DNA of 64,000 nucleotides from Lepidodermella squamata (taxonomy: Eukaryota; Gastrotricha): assembly GCA_047495785.1 (NCBI GenBank), contig JBLDXI010000020.1, forward strand, positions 2,170,001-2,234,000, written 5' to 3'. Below are positions 22,980 through 33,953 of the stretch, in pieces (the first letter of the stretch is position 1; the number at the start of each line of letters is the position of its first letter). A model generated the notes under the pieces. The model made no database searches. It saw only the letters and a list, made by a program, of their open reading frames with translations, and was not told the origin of the DNA. The translations under genes were made by a program, and so were the position numbers.

Positions 22980-25900
22980 ATGAAATTAGTTTATTATCGA
23001 AACCGATACCGAATCGTTCCCATTTACATGGCTGGCGATGATGCGACACTTGGCGATGATATGATAGATGACGTTGTTTGCGCGGTAAAACAATTCGGAA
23101 AAATTCAATAATTTTCTTTTATAAAATTCAATATTATAAGGTGTGTGAGGTGCCGCTGAAAAATTCGCCATCCTATCGAATCACAGTTCCTGCCTGCGAT
23201 GCTTGCAAGGTATATTGAATATTCGAGCTGTATATCTTTTTTATATATCTTTTTTATTTTTTTCAGAAATTCTTTTGGCGTAACCGCAACAGTGATCTCA
23301 ATGCGCTTCAGTGCGTTACGTTGTACGGCGAGTGCAGCGTCGTCGGGTGTATCGGGCCGAATTCAAATGTTCGCCGGCCGATTTGCGCCCACTGCCGCTT
23401 GGCGAAATGTTTCGCCGTCGGGCTGTCAAGTAAAGGTATCGTAGTAGTAATTCCATTTTATTCATTCATAAATTCGATGCGTAATCTATGCGTTTATTAT
23501 TTCGATTTCAATCGCGCGACTCGTATAACGGACGAGAAATCGATAATATACGGGTTTATGGCTTATTATTTTTCATAAAAAAAATAAAGTAAAATAAGGC
23601 GCACTTATTTGGCCTAGTTCGATTTTTGCTACTTATTTTTTTCTCCATGCTTGATGAGCAAAAATAGAATTGGTACACGTACGATTTTTAGCCCAGAAAA
23701 TGATAAATCATTTGAACCGGATGGTCCAGCTGATTCATCAGCGCTTTGAAGGTAGAGTATACTCTTTTCTCGTGAGTAAGCAGTCTATAGCAAATTATGT
23801 CTATGATTTATTGAGAATTTAGGAAAAAAATATTATATCCGCCATTAAAATTGAGGTCTACGTTGAAATAACGTTTTTGCACTCGAATTGCCCATTTTTC
23901 ACGTTTTTGAACTCATCTCATGATTGTTAAAATGGTCCTCATTTTGATATCCCAAACATTTTTTCAAGAAAAATTCGATCAAAACGTTCAAGAAAAACGG
24001 GAAAAATCGAGTGCAAAACGTCAATTCCGCGCACCCAATTTTAAAACAGAATGCCAAAAAATTCAGCGATTACGCTTAACGAAAGTTTTTTTTTTTTTTT
24101 TTAAATAAAACCCATTAAAGCCCAGAATGTTGTCGGAAAATATGTTTATTTTTCTTTCCCTATTGACACGTGCTTTTCCGATAGAGAAAGTTCGGGGATT
24201 AAGAATCTGAAAACCGCATATTTTTTTCATCTACCGTTATTGAGATATTCCAATGTCAAGTTGTCACGTGACCTTACCTTTTGTCACACCCAAATGACCC
24301 AAAGTGATAATCTCGGAGGTAAGTTTGCTCCAAGACTGAGAAACAGGAATAACTGGGATGCAACTTCCATCACTTGTATATTACCGTGGTGTGGGGTAAC
24401 TTGGCCGGAAATATGGTTTTTTGAACCACTTATGCCTCTTGTAACTTGTTTCGCTTTAAATTTCATACCTAAAAATTCCCGTTCGATTCTCGATCGATTG
24501 GTAAAAACCCGGTCGACGACCGATAAAATCAATCGCTTCTGTGGAGGTTGAAGTGATCTTGACCAGTGGGGTAACTTGGCCGCATGGCTATATTTCGCTT
24601 AGCGATGAGGTAGAAACTAGGAGGATGATTCATCAGGTCCTCTCATGTCTAGGCCAAATTTTAGTGCGCACTTCGCATGTTAAAAATCGGCCAATTTACC
24701 CCTCAAAATGCAGGTAATTACCGCTCGCGATTGCGACATCAGGTTTTTGAGTTCAAGATGTCATCTGAAAGATATCACCGAGAGGAATCTTTCTGTGAAA
24801 TCGGCGTCTTCCTCCGATCCCAGAATTCCTTGTTATAAATGCTCAAAACTCAGCGCCTAAAGTGAACGAGTTGGTACTGACCTTCCTTGTCATTTAAAAA
24901 ACGATTTTCGAATTCGGTGAAAAGGGAGTTGTAGCAATGCTCCTATGAAAAATCTTTCGTGAAAAACGTTTTTCTCGATGTGAAATTGACCAGAAGGCGA
25001 CTTTTACGGCCAAGTTACCCCACGCCATGGTAGTGTTACTTATTGGTGTAAAAATAACATTTTCCTGAACAGGCATTCAGTAAAAACTTATTCATCTGGT
25101 TTCGGACAGAACTGGGATTTTCGGTGAGCCCAGTGTGAATATTTAAATTAGGGTCAAATTAGGGTAAAAAATGCTCGAGTTTGAGAGTGAATTTCGGTCT
25201 GTTTGAAATAAGAGACCCTAAATAGCCGACCGCAGATCTACCGGTTAAAATCGATAGCAAAAAATGGGCGAAAAATAATCGCTATAATCAATTGGCTAAA
25301 ATCCTAAATTAACGTGAAATTAACGTAGAATTTTGGCATAATTATTGGCATTTTCGCCTTGTTATAATCTGATATCCATTGTATCCTAACCTTAAGGAAT
25401 TACCTCTTTAAATAAAACTCGGTTCTATTTTCAAGTTTATACCTTTACTAGGTGCGACCCCGGGTAAAAATAAACGAAAACGCAAAGAATCGGCCCCGCT
25501 CGATCAGCAATCGAGTAATCCTAAACAAAGTGACCGATCGCCATCAGACAGAAGCTCGCGGTCATCGTCATCCTCCGATGAATCCCGCTCGCCCGGCCAG
25601 CAGTCGGCCGATGAAAGCATGTCAGCTACGTCGACGTCTTCGGCCAGCATTCCGCTTATTCACACTGCGTCTAGTTCGCGGGCGGAGAGCAGCAACCATT
25701 CGGGTGTTTCGCCCGCGATAGCCGCCCTCATCGCGAAATCCGAGCCGAAAGTGTTGCAGAAAATGGAGAATATATCGATTGAAACCGTCATCAAGTTGTC
25801 TGTCGAAGCTGCTGCTGAATTGAGCCCTATTCAATCGGTGAGACATTTCGTCCGATAGGGTATTTTTACATTTTCTGCTTAGATCTTAGTCAAATGTTTC

Positions 25901-28900
25901 TGCTTAGATAACAATGCGAAAAATTCACCCCTAAAAAATTTCACCGCAAAAGTAAAAAGTTCACAACCTCATGGCCAGAAAATATTTAAAAAAATTAAAA
26001 AATATCACGAGAATAGTAATCAAGTATGTCACTTGCTAATGAGGTTAAAAAAGACAGTAGAAATTGTTTTCAACTGGGTGAAATACCGAAAATTACCAAA
26101 ACAGTTACCCATTAAAGCCAAGAATGTTGTCGGAAAATATGTTGATTTTTCTTTCCCTATTGACACGTGCTTTTCCGATAGAGAAAAATTCGGGGATTAA
26201 GAATCGGAAAACCTTATATTTTTATCACCTAGCGTCATTGAGATATTCCAGTGTCAAGTTGTCACGTGACCTTACCTGTTGTCACACCTGGACGATTATC
26301 TCAAGAACGGTGATAGCTAGGACGCCGCTCTCAACGAAAAATTTCATCAGCGTGATGAGATCTATCTAGAAATGCATTCAGTTGGGTCATGGGTGATACT
26401 CCGTGCAAAATTGATTTTGATGACACTTTAGTAGTGGTGACAGTCCCAAAAAACGGCTGCTAGCTCATCACAAAGCCTGCGAAACACTGGTCATTTATCC
26501 GTTTTCCCCGAATTTATGCGATTTCCCAGCGCGGAGATTTGCCTTTTAGACACCCTGGGGTCGTAGTCACCCTGCAGGATTTTTTAAATATAGGTTGACA
26601 GGACAAGATGCCGATGGGCTTTTATGGGTCTTTAATGCCTTTAATTCCGGGTTTTCTCCGGTAAATTTGTATTTCTTCGGGTTAATCGCGAACAAAAGTA
26701 GAAATAATTTCTCGGTGAAAAAATTAAGTTTCCTACAAAAAATTGCCAAATTAAAAATAGCTGCGCAATTTCTGGAACACGCGCCGTATATACCTCGCCA
26801 TAGTTTATGAACTAGCTTTTCCCATGTCTAATTTCAAGGCGCCTATGTCAATGATTCGGTTGGCTGAAGTTCCATCGGTGTTCCAGCTCTAATTTTATGA
26901 GCCCTGAAACTAAAATTTTCTGATTATCAACGATTTTTGCGTTCCCCTATCATGATTGATACTGATTCCCTCCATAGCCCTGATATTTTTAATTTGACAT
27001 AATTTTGAAATTTCTCAATATTGGCTTCTAAGACATGATATCGGAAAACTCGCTGATTTTTAAAATCGATACTTGGAATCGATATCGGCTCCGCAGAATG
27101 AAGCATAAGTGTGTCATGGCAGACCGTCATAACAGCAAATACCCAAAAAAGCAAACGCGACAAAACAGAAAATTTCTCAACAGCAGAAACTCGATGCATC
27201 CTTTGCAGTAAGTTTTCGCTGTTTTGTCGCATAATAAAAATTTGCTGTTTGGTCGCATTCGCTGTTCTGCGAAGTTGCTGTTTTGTTGCTTAGGTTTGCC
27301 GGATCTATCGGTTAGGCATGATAATAAAAATGAGATTTTAGTGAATATATGGAACATGAAGGCCTTGGAGGTTGTAGAAACTCTAGAGCGGTAGCCTCCA
27401 ATTTGTTGCTGGAACCCTAAACCCTAAATTTAGGGTGCCAGCCCGAAGGAAACTGACTCTTATAGTCTCATTGTAAGATATTACATGTTGTCCGCAAATT
27501 GGCTAGTTTCAAAATAATCTGTTTCAAAATAATAGATGCCTTGGACCCTATCGAATCAACCTTGTGAGAACGACCTGCAAATGTGGAGATTAGTCATGGA
27601 TAACTTCAGTTACGCCATGCAACGGATTATGGCTTACATTCGCCGTGTATCAGGTTAGCATTTCTATTCTTTTTCTTGATCGATTATAACTTCATACCTG
27701 TTCGAATCTATAGAAACAGTTGAATTATCGGCCGGTGACAAGAGCAACCTTTTCGCGACGTCTTTCATAGCCATTTTCATTGCTCAATCGTCTCTATCCA
27801 GCAATAACAACTTCTTTAGTGCTAGCGTCAAATCAAAACATGAATTTTTCAAGTTTTTCCCCGCATTTCTGGTAAGTAAAATTGCAATTTAATTGAAGTT
27901 TTTCTAATTTTACGTTTTTATACTTGAAGCAACTAGAATCTGCTGTCAACGAAATTTCTCAAGCGATGTCAGCGTGGAGCCCCGATTTTGTTGAATTTTC
28001 TCTTTTAGTATCTTTGATCTTCTTTAGAGGTATGTGAAATTATTAATATTTTGCGATTTGGTGGGAATTTATCGATTTTTTTCAGCCGATATTTGTCATA
28101 CTCTTGAAAGACCTGATGTGGTGAATGCTATGAATAAACGAATTTCTGATGGTCTCATCGGCGTTTCTAAACTGAGTGAAAATCCTGAATTAAAGGTATG
28201 TTAACTTTCATAAATCAGGTGTTAATGTTCTGTAAATTCTAAAAAATGTCGGGATTCGTTTCTTTGAGTCCGAATATACAGTTTTCATCTGTCAGAAAAA
28301 ATCCATTTATTATTATTTAATAGTCACATGAATGAATTTTCGAGAATAATGATTGTTGGAAAATACCAATAAATTACCGTAAAATTAGGTAAATACTTAT
28401 GTTCTCAAACGGGCCAGTTACACTGTAACCCTTGGAGGTACAATTTTGCACAAAATTCTTTCACCTGTTGGCCTACTTTTCGTTTCGGAGACAAAACTCG
28501 GGAAAAAATGTCAGAAAAATCACCGATCACTTAGGTTACTAGGCTATCAATTTTGTTTTTCCGAATTCAATACCTGAACTCGAAAAACCCGAAATGACCC
28601 CTCTGCATGTCCTCGCCCAGATGGTTCCTGAATTAAGGTGAAAATTTAATGAAATTAAAATGAAGGTAACGTAAAGCCAGTAATTGCTCAGGTGGAACGG
28701 AAAATTTTAAACGCCATAATTCCAGGTAAATTAACGGTTAACGGTAAAGTAGACGTTTTTTAGATAACATTTTGTCCACTCGCTGGTGCAATGTTGTTCA
28801 TTCCACCCTACGGAAATGTTTTCATCGCTTAGGATTGTTATGGGCATATCGTTAGCGTCGTTGAGTAACTCGGCTTTTTTACGTCCATTTCAAGTGAATG

Positions 28901-29922
28901 GTGACAAGTAAGTATTTTGTTTTTGGCTATCCATTCTCGTTTTTTCGCTTTTTCACCCGTGACCTTGAAACATATGTAAAGAAGCCTAAATCCGAGCTAT
29001 TCAACGGCGCTAACGACTCTAAGCTGACTTGTAAGAAGCTGGGCTCATGCTGATAATTACATAATTTTTCCGGTATTTTTATCACCCCACCTTGATTTTT
29101 GGCAAATTTTCACGTTGAAAATGACCGCGTTGGAAATTGCTTGGATGAATCATCGCCCAAATCAGATGGTTAACGAAAACAGGGGGTCAACATATTTGCA
29201 ACACCAAAAATGAGGTTCCAGCACTAAATTTTTCAGATTCTTTGCGATTTCTGCTTCGTTTTATGATCGATAATGGGGCCCTCCCTGAACCTAGGTTTTT
29301 TATTTTAGCTACATGGTGCACTAAGCTAAGTAGAAAATTTGTCGATGTTCGGTTCCAAGACGGCTGATATCGGAAAAATCACTGATTTGTAAAATCAATA
29401 CTTGGAATCGATATCGGCTCTATAAGATGAAATATAATTCGTAAACTGACCACTCATAGCGCGAAATACGCCTAATATGATAATCAGTTAGGCATGATAA
29501 CAAAAAATTGAGATAATTGAATTTAGTGTAGACTAGAAACTCGAAAAACCATATTTAGGGGGAATCTAATAATTTGAATTATTTTATTTAATTGATGCTA
29601 TTTTATTTATTTATCATTATAATTTATGCATTTTTTGAATTTTAAATTTATATTTCAGCTTCAAAATTTTTACCGTGTGATAAATTTATTGCGAACATTC
29701 GAGTTGAACTGTGATAAAGTTCTCATGCAATCGCTGGCAAATCGGCCCGATTTGTTGCACGTCAATGAACTCTTCTCAGAAATGCACCTGGCGGCGTTTG
29801 CAAATCGGCGTCAATTACAACACCAATTGCGGCCCTTCCTAGGCCTCTCATCTAGCTCAGCCAACAACTCGCCAACTAAACCCAGCAATCAAACTAGTGA
29901 CAAAACTGCAAGCCAGCCGTGA
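22980..29922 (+). CDS. Nuclear receptor with CDACKKFF P-box, long hinge and three giant introns, 9 exons
   Basis: Seen: exons 22980-23084, 23142-23210, 23267-23435, 25452-25837, 27536-27653, 27714-27871, 27930-28029, 28086-28195 and 29659-29922 join in frame (492 aa; a second in-frame ATG at 23028 would shorten it by 16). The DNA-binding domain is VVCAVC..VPACDACK, KFFWRNRN, C-x6-C, a 16-residue loop, then ICAHCRLAKCFAVGL. A basic NKRKRKE stretch and a Ser-rich hinge follow. The ligand-binding domain has MPWTL, GDKSNLFATSF, AWSPDFVEFSLLVSLIFF and LERPDVVNAMN, and the tail is Ser/Asn-rich. Introns at 23436-25451, 25838-27535 and 28196-29658 carry repeats; all others are short. It is closest to the receptor at 18959-20545, probably by tandem duplication. 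Ligand unknown. Confidence 0.88.
24113..24290 (+). repeat. 180-bp direct repeat, copy 1 (intron of nuclear receptor gene)
   Basis: This segment, with GAATGTTGTCGGAAAATATG, TTGACACGTGCTTTTCCGAT and GTCAAGTTGTCACGTGACCT, recurs in the same orientation at 26107-26290 with roughly one change in ten. Both copies lie in introns of the same gene. Confidence 0.8.
24384..25030. mobile_element. TA-flanked MITE with ends ending GTGGGGTAACTTGGCC
   Basis: The left end CCGTGGTGTGGGGTAACTTG matches the inverse of the right end (reading CCATGGCGTGGGGTAACTTG). TA lies directly outside each end (24382-24383 and 25031-25032). An internal GTGGGGTAACTTGGCCG is at 24567. No transposase is encoded. TA duplication points to Tc1/mariner-type mobilisation. 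It lies in the 2-kb intron of the nuclear receptor gene. Confidence 0.7.
26107..26290 (+). repeat. 180-bp direct repeat, copy 2
   Basis: Second copy of the segment at 24113-24290, in the next large intron of the same nuclear receptor gene. Confidence 0.8.
26920..27345 (+). repeat. Dispersed repeat family R, interrupted by a foldback element
   Basis: Carries the family hallmark TTTTTAAAATCGATACTTGG followed by AATCGATATCGGCTC, and, after a 190-bp interruption, GGTTAGGCATGATAA. The other copies have these parts adjacent. The interruption is a complete AACAGCAA element (27113-27300), showing nested insertion. Confidence 0.65.
27113..27300 (+). mobile_element. AACAGCAA foldback element, copy 1
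   Basis: Starts TGGCAGACCGTCATAACAGC. The left half repeats AACAGCAA-type motifs about every 16-27 bp; the right half repeats the complement TTGCTGTTTTGTCGC. No coding capacity. Related copies are at 38953, 39191, 54183 and 60893. Confidence 0.75.
28430..29185 (-). repeat. Dispersed repeat family A, copy 2 (inverted)
   Basis: Inverse of most of 15540-16135, including the CACCCCACCTTGATTTT and ACTCGCTGGTGCAATGTT blocks. Lies in the last intron of the third nuclear receptor gene. Confidence 0.65.
29205..29565 (+). repeat. Dispersed repeat family R, uninterrupted copy
   Basis: Contains GAGGTTCCAGCACTAAATTT, TTTTAGCTACATGGTGCA, AATCGATATCGGCTCT, GTAAACTGACCACTCATAGC and TTAGGCATGATAACAAAAAA in order. 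The same order recurs at 59500-59800 and inverted at 39740-40015. Confidence 0.65.
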
Positions 29923-30221
29923 TTATTGAAAAATTATTGCTCAAATATTATCGTCTAATTATTCTGATTGATTGATTCTGTAGATATTATATTATCGGAT
30001 TGTCTTTTATAAAAAAAAACAGAATAAATTTGTGAGAAATTTTTCGATTTTATCTTCCGCGCGTATATTAATTTAAACCAGTGCGAATTGTTATTGGAAC
30101 GCCTTATCATGCACGTGTCTTATATTATTTTTCGCGCGTCTTTTGAGAAAATAAATATCAGCGAGTCAGAAATAATCACCGATAACAAAATGTGAGTTAA
30201 TTTTGCGTTTTTCATCTCGCG

Positions 30222-33200
30222 ATGAATTTACTAATTTTAGCAAATATTCTAGCGTTTTCCTGCCGTTTTGCCGAGTCGCAAATAGCAGCTGCTGGTTGGG
30301 CTGATTCGGAAGATGCCCACGGTGAGCGGGAGAATATATTCAAAAGTCGGGATTTTTACCTAGAAAACGCCGGCGGGATGACGGACGAACAGCGAATTTT
30401 GAGGGAGGCGTTCAAAAATTACGACAGACTCGCGCGGCCTGTTCTGGATAATCGCGACGCGGTAACGATCATCATGAGTTTGACCATCACGCAAATCGCT
30501 GAGCTAGATGAGAAGAATCAAGTGTTGATAACAAACGCTTGGACGAATTACGAATGGCGCGACGAGTATTTGACGTGGAATCCGGCGAATTACAGCGGCC
30601 TAAAGGCTATAGGCATTCCGAGTCACAGAATCTGGCGGCCTGATATAGTGCTTTACAACAGGTAAATTAGAACTTTTCCTCTACACCAGCTATTAAAATT
30701 CGCATGGGAAAATGTAGCCACAGATCTTAAAAGGCTAGCCAGTTTTAACACTTACCGTTCCTATCATAATAGGTTTATTGGGCCAGACTTCAAACTATAA
30801 TGCAAAATCGTGAATTTTTAAATGCTGGCTAATTTTTTGAAGTTCCTATATCCGGTCACAAAAGCGAGTGATTTTTAGTTTTTTATCTTGCTAAGAGACT
30901 TATTCTGGGGAAGCTTTTGAACTTAGTGTGATGCTCCAGACATTTTTTTTAAATGCCATAATATGTGGGGTAACTTCGAAGGATTAAAAATCTTGAGTTC
31001 AAAATTTTTTAATATTTTGGTGGAGAACATTATTTGCTTGCTTTGACAGTTTTAGGAGTTAACGTAGGTAATTTTCTTGAAAATGTCCCATTTTCGAAAA
31101 ATGCTGTTTTTGCCGAGAGTTGATCCGTGTCAGATCTGTGCCGTTGACATTAAATAGTTCAAAAATCCATAACTTGTGACCTCAGTTGGAACTTGGTGGA
31201 TTCATTCTTGGTGGATACCGAACCCAATGCTTGCCAATGAATTATGATCCTCCCATGAGACAATGATGCGGACTAAGATTGCGGATAAAACCGTCGCGAG
31301 CACAGGTATCAGGCAAAATGCGGTGAATCAGCGGCAAAAAATAGCCTTCTTTGAAAATGGGATTTTTTTTAAGAAAATCATCTGACACATTTTCCCACCA
31401 GATTTTTCGCTCGACTCAGATGATAACAAAAGTTTCAGATTTTTTCCACAACCTAGGCTTACCGTAAGGGTGGTTAATTTGAACAAAAATACGTTTTTCT
31501 GCTCTAGAAAATCAGGAAAAAATTACACAAATGTGGCAATTTCAGGGCATTAGGGGCGCCCAATTCCTATGTCTGAGCAAAATTTCGTTTATTTCCCCAA
31601 ATTTTCCTATGTTACCTTGATTTTATAAAAAGGGTGCGTGGTTTGGATAAATTTGGACACTTGTGGGGTAATTTGGACACCTCATTAGCATATTCATAAT
31701 CGTTAGGATGCGGGCAGAACTTGAAATTCTGAAAGAAATGCAGATTAGGACATGGATTAGTTCTTAGGTCTTCTGACGTGGAATCATGGTTCTTCCATTC
31801 CACCGTTAAAGATGGCTGGAGAATTTATTAAATTTTTTTTATTAATTGCATTATTAATTTGCAGCGCAGCTGATTTTGCAACACAAGCAGTTTCGCCGTA
31901 AGAAGTTTTTAATCCGAGAATTTTCCAATTATTCTTTTATTCAATCAAGGCGAGCGTTCGTTTCTCACGATGGCCACGTTATGTATCGAGTGTTGACTAA
32001 ACTATTCTCCTCCTGTAAAATCGACGTGACGTATGAACACCCTATTGGCTTTGTCAGGAAATTGTTATAATACTCTCTTTTCAGGTATTTTCCTTTCGAC
32101 GAGCAGCTGGTACGTTTTCTTTCGTTTTTCTTTCAGTTTGAAATTCTCCAAAATTGTCTCGTAGTGCCGTATGAAGTTTGGAAGCTGGACGTTTGGTATA
32201 AGTTGGTCCATGTCATTTCGATAACAGGCTTTGTTTTCTGTAGATGGCTTCAAGGTGGATCTCGTAAATTCATCGTCGACTGCTGACCTCAGCTCTTACC
32301 TCGAAAGCGGTGAATGGGAGTTGATTTACGCTGAACAACGTCGAAATGTCGTAGTCTATACATGCTGTAAAATTATTTTCGAGAAAAATACCCTCAAATT
32401 ATAATAAATTTCTTCGTTACAAGGCATCGAGCCATATCCTGATGTAACATTCTACGTGAGTTTTGAATCAAATTTCAAGTTCGTTCAATTTTTGTAAAAT
32501 TTAAAAAAATTTCAAGAATATTCGCGATTTTCCAAAATAATTGAAATAAGGGTGCCAACTTTCATACATAAATATGTATGAAATTTTTCCCTTTCATACA
32601 TATTTATGTATGACAAAATTAACTTTCATACATATTTATTTTCATTAAATTCGAGCTGAAAACATTAGGGAAATGCCAGATGACTAGATTTCTGTTTATG
32701 TGAAAGAAAAACGGGGTTCCGAAAGCGTAGTCAATTTTTTCCGAATGAAAATGATTATTGGGGAAGCGCAAGGGTCAAAAAATCGAACTTTGTAGAAACC
32801 CGAAACTCGAACTACCCTAACCCTAAACCTTAACCGTGAGACCTAACCAAACCCTAAACCTAACCCTAACCCTAACCCGAACCCTGGCACCTAACCCTAA
32901 CCCCCAACCCCAATTCCTAATCACTGCTTGGCTAAAAAACACGATTTTATGAAAAAAAATATGTATGAAAGTTAATTTTGTCATACATAAATATGTATGA
33001 AAGGGAAAAATTTCATACATAAATATGTATGAAAGCGCACTTCGTTGAAATAATTGAAGAAAACAATTTTTGCTAATTTTAAAAAATTATTTAAAATTTT
33101 GAAGTTATTTTAAAATTTCGAATTTCCAGATTTTGATTCGGCGAAAGGCGCTTTACTATGTTCTTAACGTGTTCTTGCCGTGTTTCATTCTAACTTCTCT

Positions 33201-33953
33201 GACGCTATTCGTATTTTTACTACCGGTCGAATCCGGCGAAAAATGCGGCCTTGGTAAGTTCCAACACAAAACGCGGGAATTTTTTTTAATTTCTGACAAT
33301 TCTATCAGCCATCGCTATCATGCTAGGCTTTGCCGTCTTCATGTTAACCGTCATCGAAAAGTTACCAGATACCTCCGAATCTTTTCCCTTAATAAGTTCG
33401 ATTTCTCAAATAATTTTGAAATCATCGATAAATATTTTGTACAGGTATTTACGTGGCTGGAGTTCAGACCTTACTCGGAGCTAGTATTTGCTTCACAACC
33501 GGCGTTTTAATCCTATACTACAGACCTAGCGAAAACCGGCCAATTCCAATGAAACTCCGGCGATTTCTCGACGCAATCGCCCCGTTTTGTTTCATATTTG
33601 ACGACGCCCCAAGTTGGGTGCGAAGCCGGTACCCAGCCGTTACCAAAGTGGAACCAAGCGATTTAATCGCCCAACTATCGTCGCAATTGGTCGAAATCCA
33701 GCTATCGCCCGGGCTTAACAAAAATCGCATGATGACCGATCGATTTTTAAACGAATTTCACCGCTCGCTGATTTCGGGCCTCGTGCGGGTTGCCGATCGG
33801 GAAATCGACCAAGCCGATCAGGGCATGATTATCGAGGAATGGCGCAGATTAGCCCAGTACGCTGATCGGCTACTTTTCATCACCCTTGTTATTTTCATAG
33901 TTCTTTTCTCGCTCTATATCCTGGTTTTTGCACCCGAACATAAATTACTGTGA
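30222..33953 (+). CDS. Nicotinic acetylcholine receptor-like alpha-type subunit A, 10 exons
   Basis: Seen: exons 30222-30661, 31865-31897, 31950-32030, 32085-32109, 32165-32195, 32244-32366, 32424-32455, 33130-33253, 33309-33395 and 33445-33953 join in frame (494 aa). There is a signal peptide at 1-19, ITQIAELDEKNQ, loop-A motif IWRPDIVLYN, the 13-residue Cys loop (CKIDVTYFPFDEQLC), FGSWTF, and the vicinal pair [12 protein letters not shown] that marks an alpha-type ligand site. Transmembrane helices lie near 262-284, 292-315, 328-350 and 466-486. The M2 approach is SGEKCGL, with the -1' Glu typical of cation channels. Known: such subunits form pentameric ligand-gated channels at membranes, often synapses. 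The agonist could be acetylcholine, choline or another ligand. Two large introns hold repeats; the M2-M3 linker intron is absent from subunit B. Confidence 0.92.
32562..33036. repeat. Large inverted repeat enclosing telomere-like CCCTAA tract
   Basis: Arms 32562-32640 and 32951-33036 are reverse complements built from CATACATAAATATGTATGAA units. Between them, 32813-32920 is mostly degenerate CCCTAA repeats. It lies in the intron before the TM1 exon of subunit A. Confidence 0.8.
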
